Shown: positions 37,496 through 46,217, counted from the first letter of the stretch. The stretch is DNA of 64,000 bases from Sulfurospirillum diekertiae (GCF_002162315.1 NZ_CP021416.1:1-64000); one strand, 5' to 3'. Translations and numbers: made by a program. The notes: generated from the letters alone by a model not told the origin.

Positions 37496-38477
37496 CAAAA
37501 ACTCCTGTGAGTTTAGTATTGCATTTTGGGCAGCATCCATCTACGAGATAGTTTTCCGTCACTTCAAAGCGTTTTCGTGTGATCAAAACAGCATTACATG
37601 TAACGCATCTCGTAGGGTTTTCAAGCCCGACATTTCCAATATAGATATGTTTAAGTCCTGCATTTTTGCCAAGTGTTTCGGCACGTTTAAGCGTTTCAAT
37701 GGAAGTTGAAGGAAGCCCTTGCTCATGGTAGTCAGGATGAAAAGCACTGATATGCCATGGCGTTTGTTCACCTAACTCTTTAGCAATAAAGGAAGCAATA
37801 GAATTCAATTCCTCATCCGAGTCATTTTTGGTGGGGACGATAAGTGTGGTAACCTCGATCCAGATGCCATTACGCTTGAAATGCTTAAGGTTTTCCAAGA
37901 TGGTTTCAAGCCCTCCTCCGAGCTCTTTTTTGTAGTAGTCATGGTTAAAGGATTTGAGATCAATATTCGCCGCATCAATGATGCCTACCATATCATCAAT
38001 CACTTCGCTGGATTCAAAACCATTGGTAACGAAGATATTTTTCATTCCTTTTTCATGAGCCAAAATCGCGATATCTTTAGCATAGGGATAGAAGATGGTG
38101 GGTTCGTTATACGTGTAGGCGATGGAGGCACATTCGTATTTGAGTGCCATTTCGATAATCTGTTGAGGGGCAAAATACTCTTTTACATGTAAAGATTTTT
38201 CTTGCGAAATACTCCAGTTTTGACAAAAAGGACATTTGAAATTACAACCAATCGTTCCGATCGAAAAGGCTCTGGTGTCGGGCAAAAAGTGGTAGAGCGG
38301 TTTTTTCTCAACAGGATCAATGTGCATGGCTACGGGATGACCATAGACAAGGTTTTTGATAGTTCCATCGACATTTTGATTGACACCGCAGATGCCTATT
38401 TGTCCCTCTTTTAGATGACAGTAGTGCGCACAGAGTAAGCAAACAAGACGTGAGCCTTCAGTCTTAAAATAGTGCAT
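37488..38477 (-). CDS. amrS: AmmeMemoRadiSam system radical SAM enzyme
   Basis: 329 residues. The radical SAM cluster motif reads GCNFKCPFCQNW (CxxxCxxC). Two more Cys-rich segments, CLLCAHYCHLKEGQIGICG at the N terminus and CVTCNAVLI/CCPKCNTKL at the C terminus, may hold zinc or an extra cluster. It resembles pyruvate-formate-lyase-activating enzymes. The substrate is unknown; the constant linkage to MEMO and AMMECR1 suggests joint modification of a peptide or small molecule. It contains two palindrome copies (37594, 38182). Confidence 0.92.
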   Translation of the reverse strand: MHYFKTEGSRLVCLLCAHYCHLKEGQIGICGVNQNVDGTIKNLVYGHPVAMHIDPVEKKPLYHFLPDTRAFSIGTIGCNFKCPFCQNWSISQEKSLHVKEYFAPQQIIEMALKYECASIAYTYNEPTIFYPYAKDIAILAHEKGMKNIFVTNGFESSEVIDDMVGIIDAANIDLKSFNHDYYKKELGGGLETILENLKHFKRNGIWIEVTTLIVPTKNDSDEELNSIASFIAKELGEQTPWHISAFHPDYHEQGLPSTSIETLKRAETLGKNAGLKHIYIGNVGLENPTRCVTCNAVLITRKRFEVTENYLVDGCCPKCNTKLTGVFDE

Positions 38478-39019
38478 TATTTCACCTTTTCAACCCTGTA
38501 ATACCAGATCTCAGGGTGGCTTTCCAAGCAATCAGGTGCTAACCCCGCTTTTTGGCATAGATGTGAAAAAAAGAGTTCAAAGGTTGGAAGTTGCTCCCAT
38601 ACTTGGGGTAAAAAAGTTGCTTTTCGAGATCCTTTTTGAAGAATAATGCCATCCATTCCCACGGTAACTTTGCTTTTGAGGTCGTCGATATTTTCATATA
38701 GGATGGGTTGTGGTTCACTCAAAAGAGAGATTTCAATCTTTACATGTAAAAACTCTTCGGGACTGAGCGGATAGAAACGCGGGTCATCAAAAGCAGCTGC
38801 TTTGGCGTTATGTATAAGGTCATCTAGAAGGGGTCTATGGGCTATGAGTGAGCCGATACAGCCACGCAGTTGACCATCAAGGGTGAGTGTTACAAAAGTA
38901 GCTTTAGGAGTTGAAAATTCAGGATGTGCTTGCACTAAAGCTTTTGGATTCAAAGTGGATGTATGGTTAAAGCTGTCACTGATCGCCTGTTTGGCAATTT
39001 CTAAGAGTACGTTTTGCAC
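38477..39019 (-). CDS. amrA: AMMECR1-domain protein (AmmeMemoRadiSam system protein A)
   Basis: 180 residues. The AMMECR1 core is clear: FVTLTLDGQLRGCIGSLIAHRPL and DDPRFYPLSPEEF, with the conserved RGCIG loop bearing a Cys. Human AMMECR1 has no known enzymatic activity. It is the first gene of the trio; its stop overlaps the start of the radical SAM gene by one base. A palindrome copy at 38739 is read as LHVK. Confidence 0.92.
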   Translation of the reverse strand: MQNVLLEIAKQAISDSFNHTSTLNPKALVQAHPEFSTPKATFVTLTLDGQLRGCIGSLIAHRPLLDDLIHNAKAAAFDDPRFYPLSPEEFLHVKIEISLLSEPQPILYENIDDLKSKVTVGMDGIILQKGSRKATFLPQVWEQLPTFELFFSHLCQKAGLAPDCLESHPEIWYYRVEKVK

Positions 39020-39086
39020 GGCGCCTCCTTTATGAAAGTGTATTATATGATAAAATGGCTAATAGGTTATACAAAAAGGAATCATC

Positions 39087-39587
39087 ATGGCGCTTGCAAT
39101 TTTAACGCATACTCCCTTGTGGGTTTATCTGCTCTTTGGTGTGTTACTCATTTTAGGTTGGATGCAAAGTCGTGATCGTAAGGTTTCTTATGTGCGTGCG
39201 TTTATGCTGCCTTGTATGATGATAATCTTCTCCATATATGGTATTGCCTCAGCATTTGGCATGAGTATTGGGGTTATATCATGGAGTCTAGGAATGATGG
39301 TGATGATGGCACTAGGAATTCGTATAAGAGCTTTTTACAATGTGGTTTTCATGGAAGAATATAACTCGTTTGCGATTAAGGGGAGTTGGCTTTGGTTAGC
39401 TTTGATGATGGTCATTTTTTGGCTTAAATTTGCAATAAGTGTAGCGTTTGCTAGAGAATTAGCCATTGTTTTCGAGCCATGGTTTATTTTGAGTGTTAGT
39501 TTGTGCTATGGGCTACTCAGTGGTATTTTTTTAGTGCGCATGGTTATTTTGTGGAAGATTAAAAGCTTACATGTAAAAACGATCTAA
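39087..39587 (+). CDS. four-to-five helix membrane protein (DUF6622-like)
   Basis: 166 residues with about five membrane segments (HTPLWVYLLFGVLLILGW, AFMLPCMMIIFSIYGIASAF, WSLGMMVMMALGI, WLWLALMMVIFWLKFAISVAF, PWFILSVSLCYGLLSGIFL). It resembles a family of small uncharacterised inner-membrane proteins. Function unknown. It ends LHVKTI within a palindrome copy (39567). Divergent from the AMMECR1 operon. Confidence 0.75.
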   Translation: MALAILTHTPLWVYLLFGVLLILGWMQSRDRKVSYVRAFMLPCMMIIFSIYGIASAFGMSIGVISWSLGMMVMMALGIRIRAFYNVVFMEEYNSFAIKGSWLWLALMMVIFWLKFAISVAFARELAIVFEPWFILSVSLCYGLLSGIFLVRMVILWKIKSLHVKTI

Positions 39588-39631
39588 TCTTTTTTTATGG
39601 TAAACTTTGTCTAATTTTTAAGGAGTAAACG

Positions 39632-40033
39632 ATGAAACAATGGGTAGCGATGCTAATATGTTTAGGCTTTTTTTCAGGATGTTCTACCATCGGTTTGAAC
39701 TTCAATTTTTGGAGTCAAAAAGCACCTGAGACACCTGCTCCTGTCGCTTCAGAGATTAAAAGTACCTTACCTACACAAGTGCTTCTTTATGATCTTGACA
39801 TTACCGATCGACCTTATGCCAGCCTTGGTGAAGTGAGTGTGACGCTGACTAAACTTAATCCATGGGGTGAAGAGCCAACGAAAGAGCAAGTCGAGGCAAA
39901 ACTGAAAGAAGAAGCTGCCAAAAAAGGGGCTGACGCACTGATTTATGTACGTTACACGAAACTTGGCGCTTCATGGAATCGTGTGAGCGGCATCGAAGGC
40001 AAAGCCCAAGCGGTTAAATTTACACGCTACTAA
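39632..40033 (+). CDS. small lipoprotein, paralogue 1
   Basis: 133 residues with lipobox FSGC (mature Cys near residue 17). The mature domain (VLLYDLDITDRPYASLGEVSVTLTK...ALIYVRY) has a YbjQ-like alternation of strands and one Lys/Glu-rich helix (KEQVEAKLKEEAAKKGADA). It is clearly homologous to the next gene over its whole length, a tandem duplication. An outer-membrane or periplasmic anchor role is inferred; ligand unknown. Confidence 0.75.
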   Translation: MKQWVAMLICLGFFSGCSTIGLNFNFWSQKAPETPAPVASEIKSTLPTQVLLYDLDITDRPYASLGEVSVTLTKLNPWGEEPTKEQVEAKLKEEAAKKGADALIYVRYTKLGASWNRVSGIEGKAQAVKFTRY

Positions 40034-40068
40034 TCTTATACCATCAAACGTTACTAAAAGGAGTAAGA

Positions 40069-40455
40069 ATGTCTTTCAGGTTTGTAGTGGGCAGTATGGT
40101 TGTGAGTTTTTTAGTATCGGGATGTGCTACGTGGTCTCAAAGCCAAGTGACCAATCCCAATACGGCGATTAAAGAGATCAAACAAGTTTCTCCTGATCAG
40201 GTTCAATTAACGGAAGGGGATATGACCAATCGTCCGTATGTTTCACTGGGTGATCTCACCGTTACCGTCAATAAAACAACGATTTTTCATCCAGAACCGA
40301 CGAAAGAGATGGTTGACGCGAAGCTCAAAGAGGAAGCAGCAAAGCTCGGTGCAGATGCTGTCATTTATGTTCGTTATGGAACGGTTGGCATTTCAGCGCT
40401 TAGTTGGGGGAGTTTGGATGGCAAAGGTCGCGCAATTCAATTTACAGGTAATTAG
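40069..40455 (+). CDS. small lipoprotein, paralogue 2
   Basis: 128 residues, lipobox VSGC. It shares the pattern DMTNRPYVSLGDLTVTVNKT...VDAKLKEEAAKLGADAVIYVRYGT with the upstream paralogue. It lies 35 bases downstream of it in the same direction and overlaps the next lipoprotein gene by 38 bases. Confidence 0.75.
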   Translation: MSFRFVVGSMVVSFLVSGCATWSQSQVTNPNTAIKEIKQVSPDQVQLTEGDMTNRPYVSLGDLTVTVNKTTIFHPEPTKEMVDAKLKEEAAKLGADAVIYVRYGTVGISALSWGSLDGKGRAIQFTGN

Positions 40456-40834
40456 TTTTGTTTGTATAGGGTTGTTTTGTGTTGGGTGCGCTCATTCGGC
40501 GAGGGATTTACCGCCTGATATGAGCCATTTGCCGCCCTCTATGAGGTTGTTACCAAGCGATATGGAATCTGCTGAGTATCAACTAGATTGCAAGGATCTG
40601 ACACTCGCGTTGAAGCATACACGCGAACATCTTAAAGAGCTTGAAAAAGATGTGCTGAGCATGCAAGCCGATAATCAATCCAAAGGATTAACGGGCATTA
40701 CTGTTTTCTCACCAGCCATGTTTTTGATTAGCGATAATCCAGCTTTGAGCAAAGATTATCAAGAAAGTGATCAGGCGAGAGAGCGTTTACTACGCATCGC
40801 GCAAGCGCGCCAATGTGAGTTGCCCTCCGAATAA
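40418..40834 (+). CDS. small lipoprotein of a different type
   Basis: 138 residues from ATG 40418, chosen because GGGGGAG (40406-40412) precedes it and a signal peptide with lipobox CVGC follows (VISFVCIGLFCVGCAHSAR). The mature part has a Pro-rich start (DLPPDMSHLPPSMRLLPSDM) and a coiled-coil helix (LTLALKHTREHLKELEKDVLSM). Its first 38 bases lie inside paralogue 2 in another frame, so translation is probably coupled. Function unknown. Confidence 0.7.
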   Translation: MAKVAQFNLQVISFVCIGLFCVGCAHSARDLPPDMSHLPPSMRLLPSDMESAEYQLDCKDLTLALKHTREHLKELEKDVLSMQADNQSKGLTGITVFSPAMFLISDNPALSKDYQESDQARERLLRIAQARQCELPSE

Positions 40835-40842
40835 AAAAATAT

Positions 40843-40879
40843 ACGCAATTTTGTTCTATTATGAAGTACAAAATTGCGT
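40843..40879. promoter_or_regulatory. 12-bp perfect inverted repeat ahead of an AraC gene
   Basis: ACGCAATTTTGT (40843-40854) and ACAAAATTGCGT (40868-40879) pair perfectly with a 13-base spacer. It lies after the lipoprotein stop and directly before a TTATACT -10-like sequence and the AraC-family start at 40892. It could be the operator of that regulator or a terminator of the lipoprotein operon, though no T-run follows. Confidence 0.55.
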
Positions 40880-40891
40880 TATACTTTTGCC

Positions 40892-41692
40892 ATGGAACCT
40901 TCTTTCTTGAACGACACAGCATTTGAAAATATCGCTGATTCGACCAGTATTTTCTCCTACCATTTTCACGACACATATACGATTGGGCTCACGCACCATG
41001 GCATGTTTACGTCACATTATGAGCATAAAATTATCCGAGCCTATGAGCGTACGGCTCGCATTATCAACCCAGGTGAAATTCATGGTGGAGATTCTTGCGC
41101 GTGGCAATATACCAACTTTTATCCTAGTGCTGAGATTTTAAGTAACTTATACGAGCAGATGTACGGTGAAAAAAAGATGCCGATTTTTGAGAAACATATC
41201 GTGGAAGATGACGAACTTTTTAGACGGTTGGCTACCTTTTTTCAAGCAGTCTATTCCAATGCGGAGCCACTCTTCTTAGAGTCAAAACTGATTGATGCGC
41301 TCTCTTATCTTATTGCGCATTACACGCATAAAGCAGCGCTATATCCTTTTACATGTAAAGATCCCAAAGGGATGTCTATAGCGGTGGAGTACATTCATGA
41401 CAACATCGCTTCAGACATCAGTTTAGATGCGCTTGCGGGGACTGCGAACGTGAGTAAGTACCATTTTCTCAGGCTTTTTAAAAACCATACAGGGCTGACC
41501 CCGCACCAATACATCATCGCTGAGCGTATCTGCAAAGCTAAGAACCTTGTGCTTGAGGGTGAATCATTAAGCCTTGCCGCATTGCAAGCAGGGTTTAGCG
41601 ATCAGTCGCATTTTATCCGCTCGTTTCGCAAAATTTACGGCTATTCGCCTAAAACGTTGTTTCAAAAAAGCAATTTTATTCTATATAAATAA
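40892..41692 (+). CDS. AraC-family transcriptional regulator (cupin-type sensor)
   Basis: 266 residues from ATG 40892 (EPSFLNDTAFENIADS). The N-terminal AraC-binding cupin (YHFHDTYTIGLTHHG, INPGEIHGG) is followed by two C-terminal helix-turn-helices (ISLDALAGTANVSKYHFLRLFKNHTG and LSLAALQAGFSDQSHFIRSFRKIYGYSP). This layout is typical of LysE/DMT-exporter-linked AraC regulators, and an EamA transporter follows 36 bases downstream, its likely target. A TTATACT box ends about seven bases before the ATG, so the mRNA may be nearly leaderless. Confidence 0.9.
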   Translation: MEPSFLNDTAFENIADSTSIFSYHFHDTYTIGLTHHGMFTSHYEHKIIRAYERTARIINPGEIHGGDSCAWQYTNFYPSAEILSNLYEQMYGEKKMPIFEKHIVEDDELFRRLATFFQAVYSNAEPLFLESKLIDALSYLIAHYTHKAALYPFTCKDPKGMSIAVEYIHDNIASDISLDALAGTANVSKYHFLRLFKNHTGLTPHQYIIAERICKAKNLVLEGESLSLAALQAGFSDQSHFIRSFRKIYGYSPKTLFQKSNFILYK

Positions 41693-41728
41693 CCTGAAAT
41701 TGTGTAAACTTCGCAACAAGGAGTTTCC

Positions 41729-42625
41729 ATGACACAGAAAAATATTTTCTTTTTTTTACTTTTCTTCGCAATGGTCGCATGGGGTGGCTCGTGGGTCAAT
41801 GTGAAAATTTTAGGACACTATGTCAGCGCTTTTGAGATGATCTTTTTGCGTTTTGGCATTACGGCGATTACGATGGTTCCCATCATTGTGTGGTTGAAGC
41901 ACTCGTTCAAAATCGACCTTAAAAGCTTTGGTTTGGTTGTATTGGCAGCATTAGCGTTGATTTTTTACAACAAGTATTATTACCTTGGAACAAAATTTGG
42001 TACCGCTTCTTTGGGTGGCGCGATGGTGACAACGATGATCCCGATTTTAACGTTTATTTTTTTGGCGTTGATGGGCGTTAAAAAAGTCAGTTCCAAAGAC
42101 CTGTTTGCACTGGGGTTAGGTGCGGTGGGTGTGTTAACGATGCTTCATATTTGGACGTTTGATCTGGCCCATATTTTGGTGATTCACAATTTGTATTTTT
42201 TATTGGCGGCTATTTTGTGGGCGGTTTTGACGATTGTCAGTTCCAAATCGACTAAGATTTCACCGATTGTTTTTACCTTTTACATGTACATCGTCACCGT
42301 TGTGCTGGACTTAATTTTCTTTGTGGATGTTAGCGCGATACCGTATGCCTCGTTTGATGGTATTTTTTGGCTCAACACGCTGTTGATTTCCCTCGCAGCC
42401 TCCACCTTTGCCAATACGATCTTTTTCTTAGGCATTGAAAAATTAGGCGCTGCCGAGGTGAGTTCGTTCGTCTTTTTGGTACCGTTCTCAGCGATCATTT
42501 TAAGTGCTGTTTTCTTAGGTGAGAAGGTCGATCTCTTCATCATCATTGGAACGGTTTTAACGCTTTATGCGGTCAAGCTACTCAATAACATTACAATTTT
42601 AAAGCGACGCCGAAAAAACGTTTAA
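41729..42625 (+). CDS. EamA/DMT-family transporter
   Basis: 298 residues, ten membrane segments in two EamA repeats: AMVAWGGSWVNVKILGHYVSAFEMIFLRF opens the first and LLAAILWAVLTIVSSKSTK the second. These permeases usually export amino acids or metabolites. ATG 41729 follows AAGGAG. It probably forms a unit with the upstream AraC regulator. Its last 35 bases overlap the convergent esterase gene. In a frame where the palindrome would create a stop, this gene carries the variant TTTACATGTACA (42279). Confidence 0.9.
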   Translation: MTQKNIFFFLLFFAMVAWGGSWVNVKILGHYVSAFEMIFLRFGITAITMVPIIVWLKHSFKIDLKSFGLVVLAALALIFYNKYYYLGTKFGTASLGGAMVTTMIPILTFIFLALMGVKKVSSKDLFALGLGAVGVLTMLHIWTFDLAHILVIHNLYFLLAAILWAVLTIVSSKSTKISPIVFTFYMYIVTVVLDLIFFVDVSAIPYASFDGIFWLNTLLISLAASTFANTIFFLGIEKLGAAEVSSFVFLVPFSAIILSAVFLGEKVDLFIIIGTVLTLYAVKLLNNITILKRRRKNV

Positions 42626-43163
42626 TGCTCTCTAAGTGGCGCTCAAGTCCCTCAAAGCTGTGAGTGCCACCCTCTTCCACAACCATCTTCGCGCCCTCTA
42701 AAAAATCAAATGCCTCTTCATAGTCTAAAACCTCATCGCCTTTTTGAAGTAAGACAAGCAGGTTTTCAAGGTTAGGCTCTTCAATCTCATAGCTCTCTAA
42801 CATTTCAAGGTGCGACGCATTCCATTCATATGTTGAGTTGTCGTAATAATTCACTCCATGTCCGATGGCGCGCTCCAACGTCTCAGGCGCATTGACCGCA
42901 GGATTAATGAGCACGGCTTTAAGATTGTATTTATCGCTCAGATACAGTGCATAATACCCACCCAGTGATGAACCCATAAGGTATACAGGCTCATTGTCCT
43001 GATAAGATTCGATAAGTTCGCTGAGTGTTTTAATGGCAAGATCAGGAATCGTAGGCAAGGATGGTGCAATGAAATGAATCTTGTTTTCTTGACAATAAGC
43101 ACGAAGCAGTTTCGCTTTACTTGCCTCTCCGCTCGAGCCAAATCCGTGAATGTAGATAATCAT
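42591..43163 (-). CDS. YqiA-like alpha/beta-hydrolase esterase
   Basis: 190 residues from ATG 43163 (IIYIHGFGSSGEASKAKLL). The nucleophile elbow GSSLGG, a likely catalytic Asp in LLQKGDEVLDYEEA and His in GGTHSFEGLE complete the triad, in the order of the YqiA/UPF0227 family. Family members hydrolyse acyl-CoA or short esters. The longer start at 43169 (TTG) is less likely. Its 3' end overlaps the convergent transporter gene by 35 bases. Confidence 0.88.
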   Translation of the reverse strand: MIIYIHGFGSSGEASKAKLLRAYCQENKIHFIAPSLPTIPDLAIKTLSELIESYQDNEPVYLMGSSLGGYYALYLSDKYNLKAVLINPAVNAPETLERAIGHGVNYYDNSTYEWNASHLEMLESYEIEEPNLENLLVLLQKGDEVLDYEEAFDFLEGAKMVVEEGGTHSFEGLERHLESIKRFFGVALKL

Positions 43164-43248
43164 AGTCAACCTTTATGTAACAAATAAAGGTGAGTATAGC
43201 AAAAGTTTCGTTAGGCTATAATACGCGCAATAACTTGAAGAGGGCAAC

Positions 43249-43533
43249 ATGAAATTAAACGAATTGGAAGCTAGAAAAATCATTTTAATGGTCATGGGCG
43301 ACAAGCGTCCGCTCACCAAAAGCGATGAAGAGTTGGCACTACTTCTCAAAAAGAGATTGACTAAAAAAGAGTCTGAAGTGCTCAATGCGGAAGTTTCTGG
43401 CAAAGATAAAAACGCAACAATGAGTGAGCAAAAAATAGATGTTGCACGTTATGAAGCACTTAAAGCAAGCGCCATTAAAAAAATCAAAAATGAATCCGTT
43501 CACGGAGACTTTTTTTATACCAAAGGTGAATAA
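43249..43533 (+). CDS. small formate-dehydrogenase-linked protein
   Basis: 94 residues, highly charged, helical (LNELEARKIILMVMGDKRPLTKSDEELALLLKKRLTKKESE), no signal peptide or cysteines. It lies three bases before the formate dehydrogenase start, so it is almost surely co-translated and may be a chaperone or assembly factor for it. No family recognised by name. Confidence 0.72.
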   Translation: MKLNELEARKIILMVMGDKRPLTKSDEELALLLKKRLTKKESEVLNAEVSGKDKNATMSEQKIDVARYEALKASAIKKIKNESVHGDFFYTKGE

Positions 43534-43536
43534 ACC

Positions 43537-45600
43537 ATGGAGCAGATGGAAATCATAGACAGTGTTTGTACCTATTGTGGTGTGGGCTGTGACATTGCCG
43601 CCAATGTTAAAGACAACACGATTCAAAGCATTTTTGCTCACCCTGATGGTGTGGTGTCTGAGGGAAAATTGTGTATCAAAGGCAAATACGGTTTTGAGTT
43701 TGTCAATGCACCCGATCGTCTTAGAATCCCTCGCATTCGTAAAAGTTTTCTAGCTAAAAATCCCAAAATTCACGAAGCAATCGCTTTACATGTAAACGAG
43801 TTGGATGAAACATGGTGTGAAACCACACTGGACGCTGCAACCACAGCGGCAGCGATGAAACTGACTGAAATTCAAGCACAATATGGGCAAAAAAGTGTCT
43901 GCTCCATTGGCGGCGCACGCACCTCATGTGAAAGCTCTTACCTGCTTCAAAAGTTCACCCGTCACACCCTAAACTCGCCACATGTCGATAACTGCGCGCG
44001 CATTTGCCACTCGCCAAGCCTTAAAGGCATGCGTACAACCATCGGAGAAGGTGCGGCGACCAATCCGTACAACGATATCTATCAGACAGAATTTATGATC
44101 GTGATTGGCTCCAATACCACTGAAGCCCATCCCATTATCTCCAATCGTATCGTCGACATGGCAACGAAGCATGACAATTTAGCCGTGTTTGATGTGCGCG
44201 AAATTACCTTGCACCGTTTTGCTAAGTACAAGGGCATTATTCCCCATGAAGCGAATTTACTCATTTTAAATATGATGGCGTATGTGATTATCGCAGAAGA
44301 GCTTTATGATGAGGATTTTTTGAAAGATCGTACGCTTGGATTTGACGCTTTTAAAGAGAAAATATTGAGCGATCCTTTTGCCAATCCAAAGTATTTTGAA
44401 AATATCGTAGGTTATGAACACTTAAGTAAATTGATCCCAAAAGTGGCACGTGAATATGCCTTGAAAAAGTCGATGATTTTCTGGGGTCTTGGCATTACAG
44501 AGCACATTGATGGCTCATACGCGGTCATGGCAATCACCCATCTTTCACTGATGACCGGCAATATAGGCAAAGTTGGAGCAGGTTTGATGCCACTTCGTGG
44601 ACAAAATAATGTCCAAGGGGCGTGTGATATGGGGATGCTTCCTTACTATGCCCCCGACTATCAAGAACCTAAAGAGATCGGTTTGATGACACCGCAACTC
44701 GTGGAAGCAATGTTTGAGGGGCGCATTAAAGCCGTGATTAATATGGGTGAAGACCTGACGCATGTGCATCCCAATACGAATAAAGTCAACGCGGCACTGA
44801 ATACACTGGATTTTATTTTCGTCCAAGAGCTTTTTATGACAGAAATCGCCAAACGTGCAGACATTGTGATTGGTGTAAAATCAGCGTATGAAAAAACAGG
44901 TGTGTATGTCAATGCGATGCGCCGTCTTCACCTCTCTCAACCGCTTGTGAAGTCTGATCTACCCGATGACTGGGAAGTCATCCAGATGATTGAGAATAAA
45001 CTGAGCGGAGATTACGCTTATGAAGATTCCAAACAGATTTGGGATGAAGTGCGAGAAGTGGCACATAGACGTTTTTCAGGGGCAAGTTACAACAGGCTTG
45101 AGCGTCACCGCGTTCGTGGTCTCCAATGGCCTGTGCATACCGAGGATACCCCAGTGCTACATCAACTAGACTTTCGAACGGACGATGGCTACGGTAGATT
45201 TCATTACCACCAATACGAACTCAGAGGCATGGTTCAAGAACTGAGTGAAAAGCGACTTTCTGGTTATCATCTGACCACAGGCAGAACACTCGCGCAGTAC
45301 AATAATGCTTCCCAAACCAGTCGTTGTGAAAAACTCAATAAACGGTATGATGAGACAGTTTTATTAGTCAATGAAAATGATGCGGCTGATTTTAGCAGTG
45401 AGAAGGTTATTTTAAAAACCCAGTATGGGCAAAGCGCGCCATTGGTGGTGAAATTGACAGACAAAGTGCAACCCAAAACGCTTTTTTGTACGTTTCATCA
45501 TGCTAAATCAAAGATCAATAACCTTTTTGGCGACAGATGTGATGAGCTTATCTTAACGGCAGCATTTAAGTCGATAAAAGTGGAAGTGGTAAATGTTTAA
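43537..45600 (+). CDS. fdhA: cytoplasmic molybdopterin formate dehydrogenase, Cys type
   Basis: 687 residues. N-terminal 4Fe-4S ligands CTYCGVGC...KLCIKG, no Tat signal, and an active-site motif NCARICHSPSLKG with Cys157 where FdhF has selenocysteine, followed by the catalytic His. The molybdopterin-binding blocks (TTGRTLAQYNNASQTSRC, and QVNVQ-type GQNNVQGACDMG) and C-terminal beta-barrel are complete. It oxidises formate or reduces CO2 in the cytoplasm. No electron-transfer subunit, hydrogenase or fdhD/E lies next to it; only the 94-residue protein precedes it. A palindrome copy lies at 43795. Confidence 0.92.
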   Translation: MEQMEIIDSVCTYCGVGCDIAANVKDNTIQSIFAHPDGVVSEGKLCIKGKYGFEFVNAPDRLRIPRIRKSFLAKNPKIHEAIALHVNELDETWCETTLDAATTAAAMKLTEIQAQYGQKSVCSIGGARTSCESSYLLQKFTRHTLNSPHVDNCARICHSPSLKGMRTTIGEGAATNPYNDIYQTEFMIVIGSNTTEAHPIISNRIVDMATKHDNLAVFDVREITLHRFAKYKGIIPHEANLLILNMMAYVIIAEELYDEDFLKDRTLGFDAFKEKILSDPFANPKYFENIVGYEHLSKLIPKVAREYALKKSMIFWGLGITEHIDGSYAVMAITHLSLMTGNIGKVGAGLMPLRGQNNVQGACDMGMLPYYAPDYQEPKEIGLMTPQLVEAMFEGRIKAVINMGEDLTHVHPNTNKVNAALNTLDFIFVQELFMTEIAKRADIVIGVKSAYEKTGVYVNAMRRLHLSQPLVKSDLPDDWEVIQMIENKLSGDYAYEDSKQIWDEVREVAHRRFSGASYNRLERHRVRGLQWPVHTEDTPVLHQLDFRTDDGYGRFHYHQYELRGMVQELSEKRLSGYHLTTGRTLAQYNNASQTSRCEKLNKRYDETVLLVNENDAADFSSEKVILKTQYGQSAPLVVKLTDKVQPKTLFCTFHHAKSKINNLFGDRCDELILTAAFKSIKVEVVNV

Positions 45601-45666
45601 AGAACGAAGCTTTTGTTTAAAATAGTGTGTTAAAATAGTGTCATTTTAATATAAAGGCACCATTTG

Positions 45667-46107
45667 ATGAAAAAGATACTCTTTGGGGTACTGGGAATAT
45701 TGATCGCTATTCAGTTTATAAGACCGAATTTTAACAATCCAAAAGTGGATGAAAAGATTGCACTTCAAGCGGATGAAAATGTGATGGTAGTTCTCAAAAA
45801 TGCATGCTTTGACTGTCACTCCAATGAAGTACAGTACCCATGGTACCACAACGTCGCACCTGTTTCTTGGGTTATGGCAGCGCATATTGACAGCGGACGA
45901 AGAGCTATCAATTTTTCCACATGGGCGGATACGAATGCTGATCAAAGAATAACGAGACTCAAACGTGCAAAACAGCTGATTTCTAATGGATTAATGCCAA
46001 AGGGAAGCTATGCACTCATGCACCCCAAAGCACATTTAGATACCAAAGACAAAAAAACACTCGAACAATTTTTTGATCAGCAACTAGAACAACTCAAAAA
46101 ATCATAA
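45667..46107 (+). CDS. membrane-anchored haem-binding domain protein
   Basis: 146 residues. An N-terminal membrane anchor (KKILFGVLGILIAIQFIRP) is followed by a periplasmic domain with one c-type haem site, CFDCHSNE, and the family sequence YPWYHNVAPVSWVMAAHIDSGRRAINFSTW (Haem_bd family). A Met/His near GLMPKGSYALMHPKA may be the distal ligand. It could act in electron transfer or haem sensing. ATG 45667 directly follows an in-frame TTG. It is the last chromosomal gene before the second element. Confidence 0.88.
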   Translation: MKKILFGVLGILIAIQFIRPNFNNPKVDEKIALQADENVMVVLKNACFDCHSNEVQYPWYHNVAPVSWVMAAHIDSGRRAINFSTWADTNADQRITRLKRAKQLISNGLMPKGSYALMHPKAHLDTKDKKTLEQFFDQQLEQLKKS

Positions 46108-46199
46108 AAGGTAGCAATCTTTCTCATCGATCCAACCTGATAAAGTTGGGCACAATATGTCACAGCAAAAAAGTTAAGCTTTGAAAATCTCTTATTTTA

Positions 46200-46209
46200 G
46201 GGGGGGGGG
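46200..46209. repeat. poly-G tract (G10)
   Basis: Ten consecutive G in otherwise A+T-rich DNA. Poly-G tracts are the usual hypervariable sites in Campylobacterota. Here it lies between genes, next to the presumed attachment site. Confidence 0.8.
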
Positions 46210-46217
46210 TGAAGTAG

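Noticed and set aside
5421-43806. Reading the TTTACATGTAAA palindrome as a terminator or CRP-type site
   Set aside because: Most copies are inside genes, lack a following T-run, and have no TGTGA half-sites; neither role explains their distribution.
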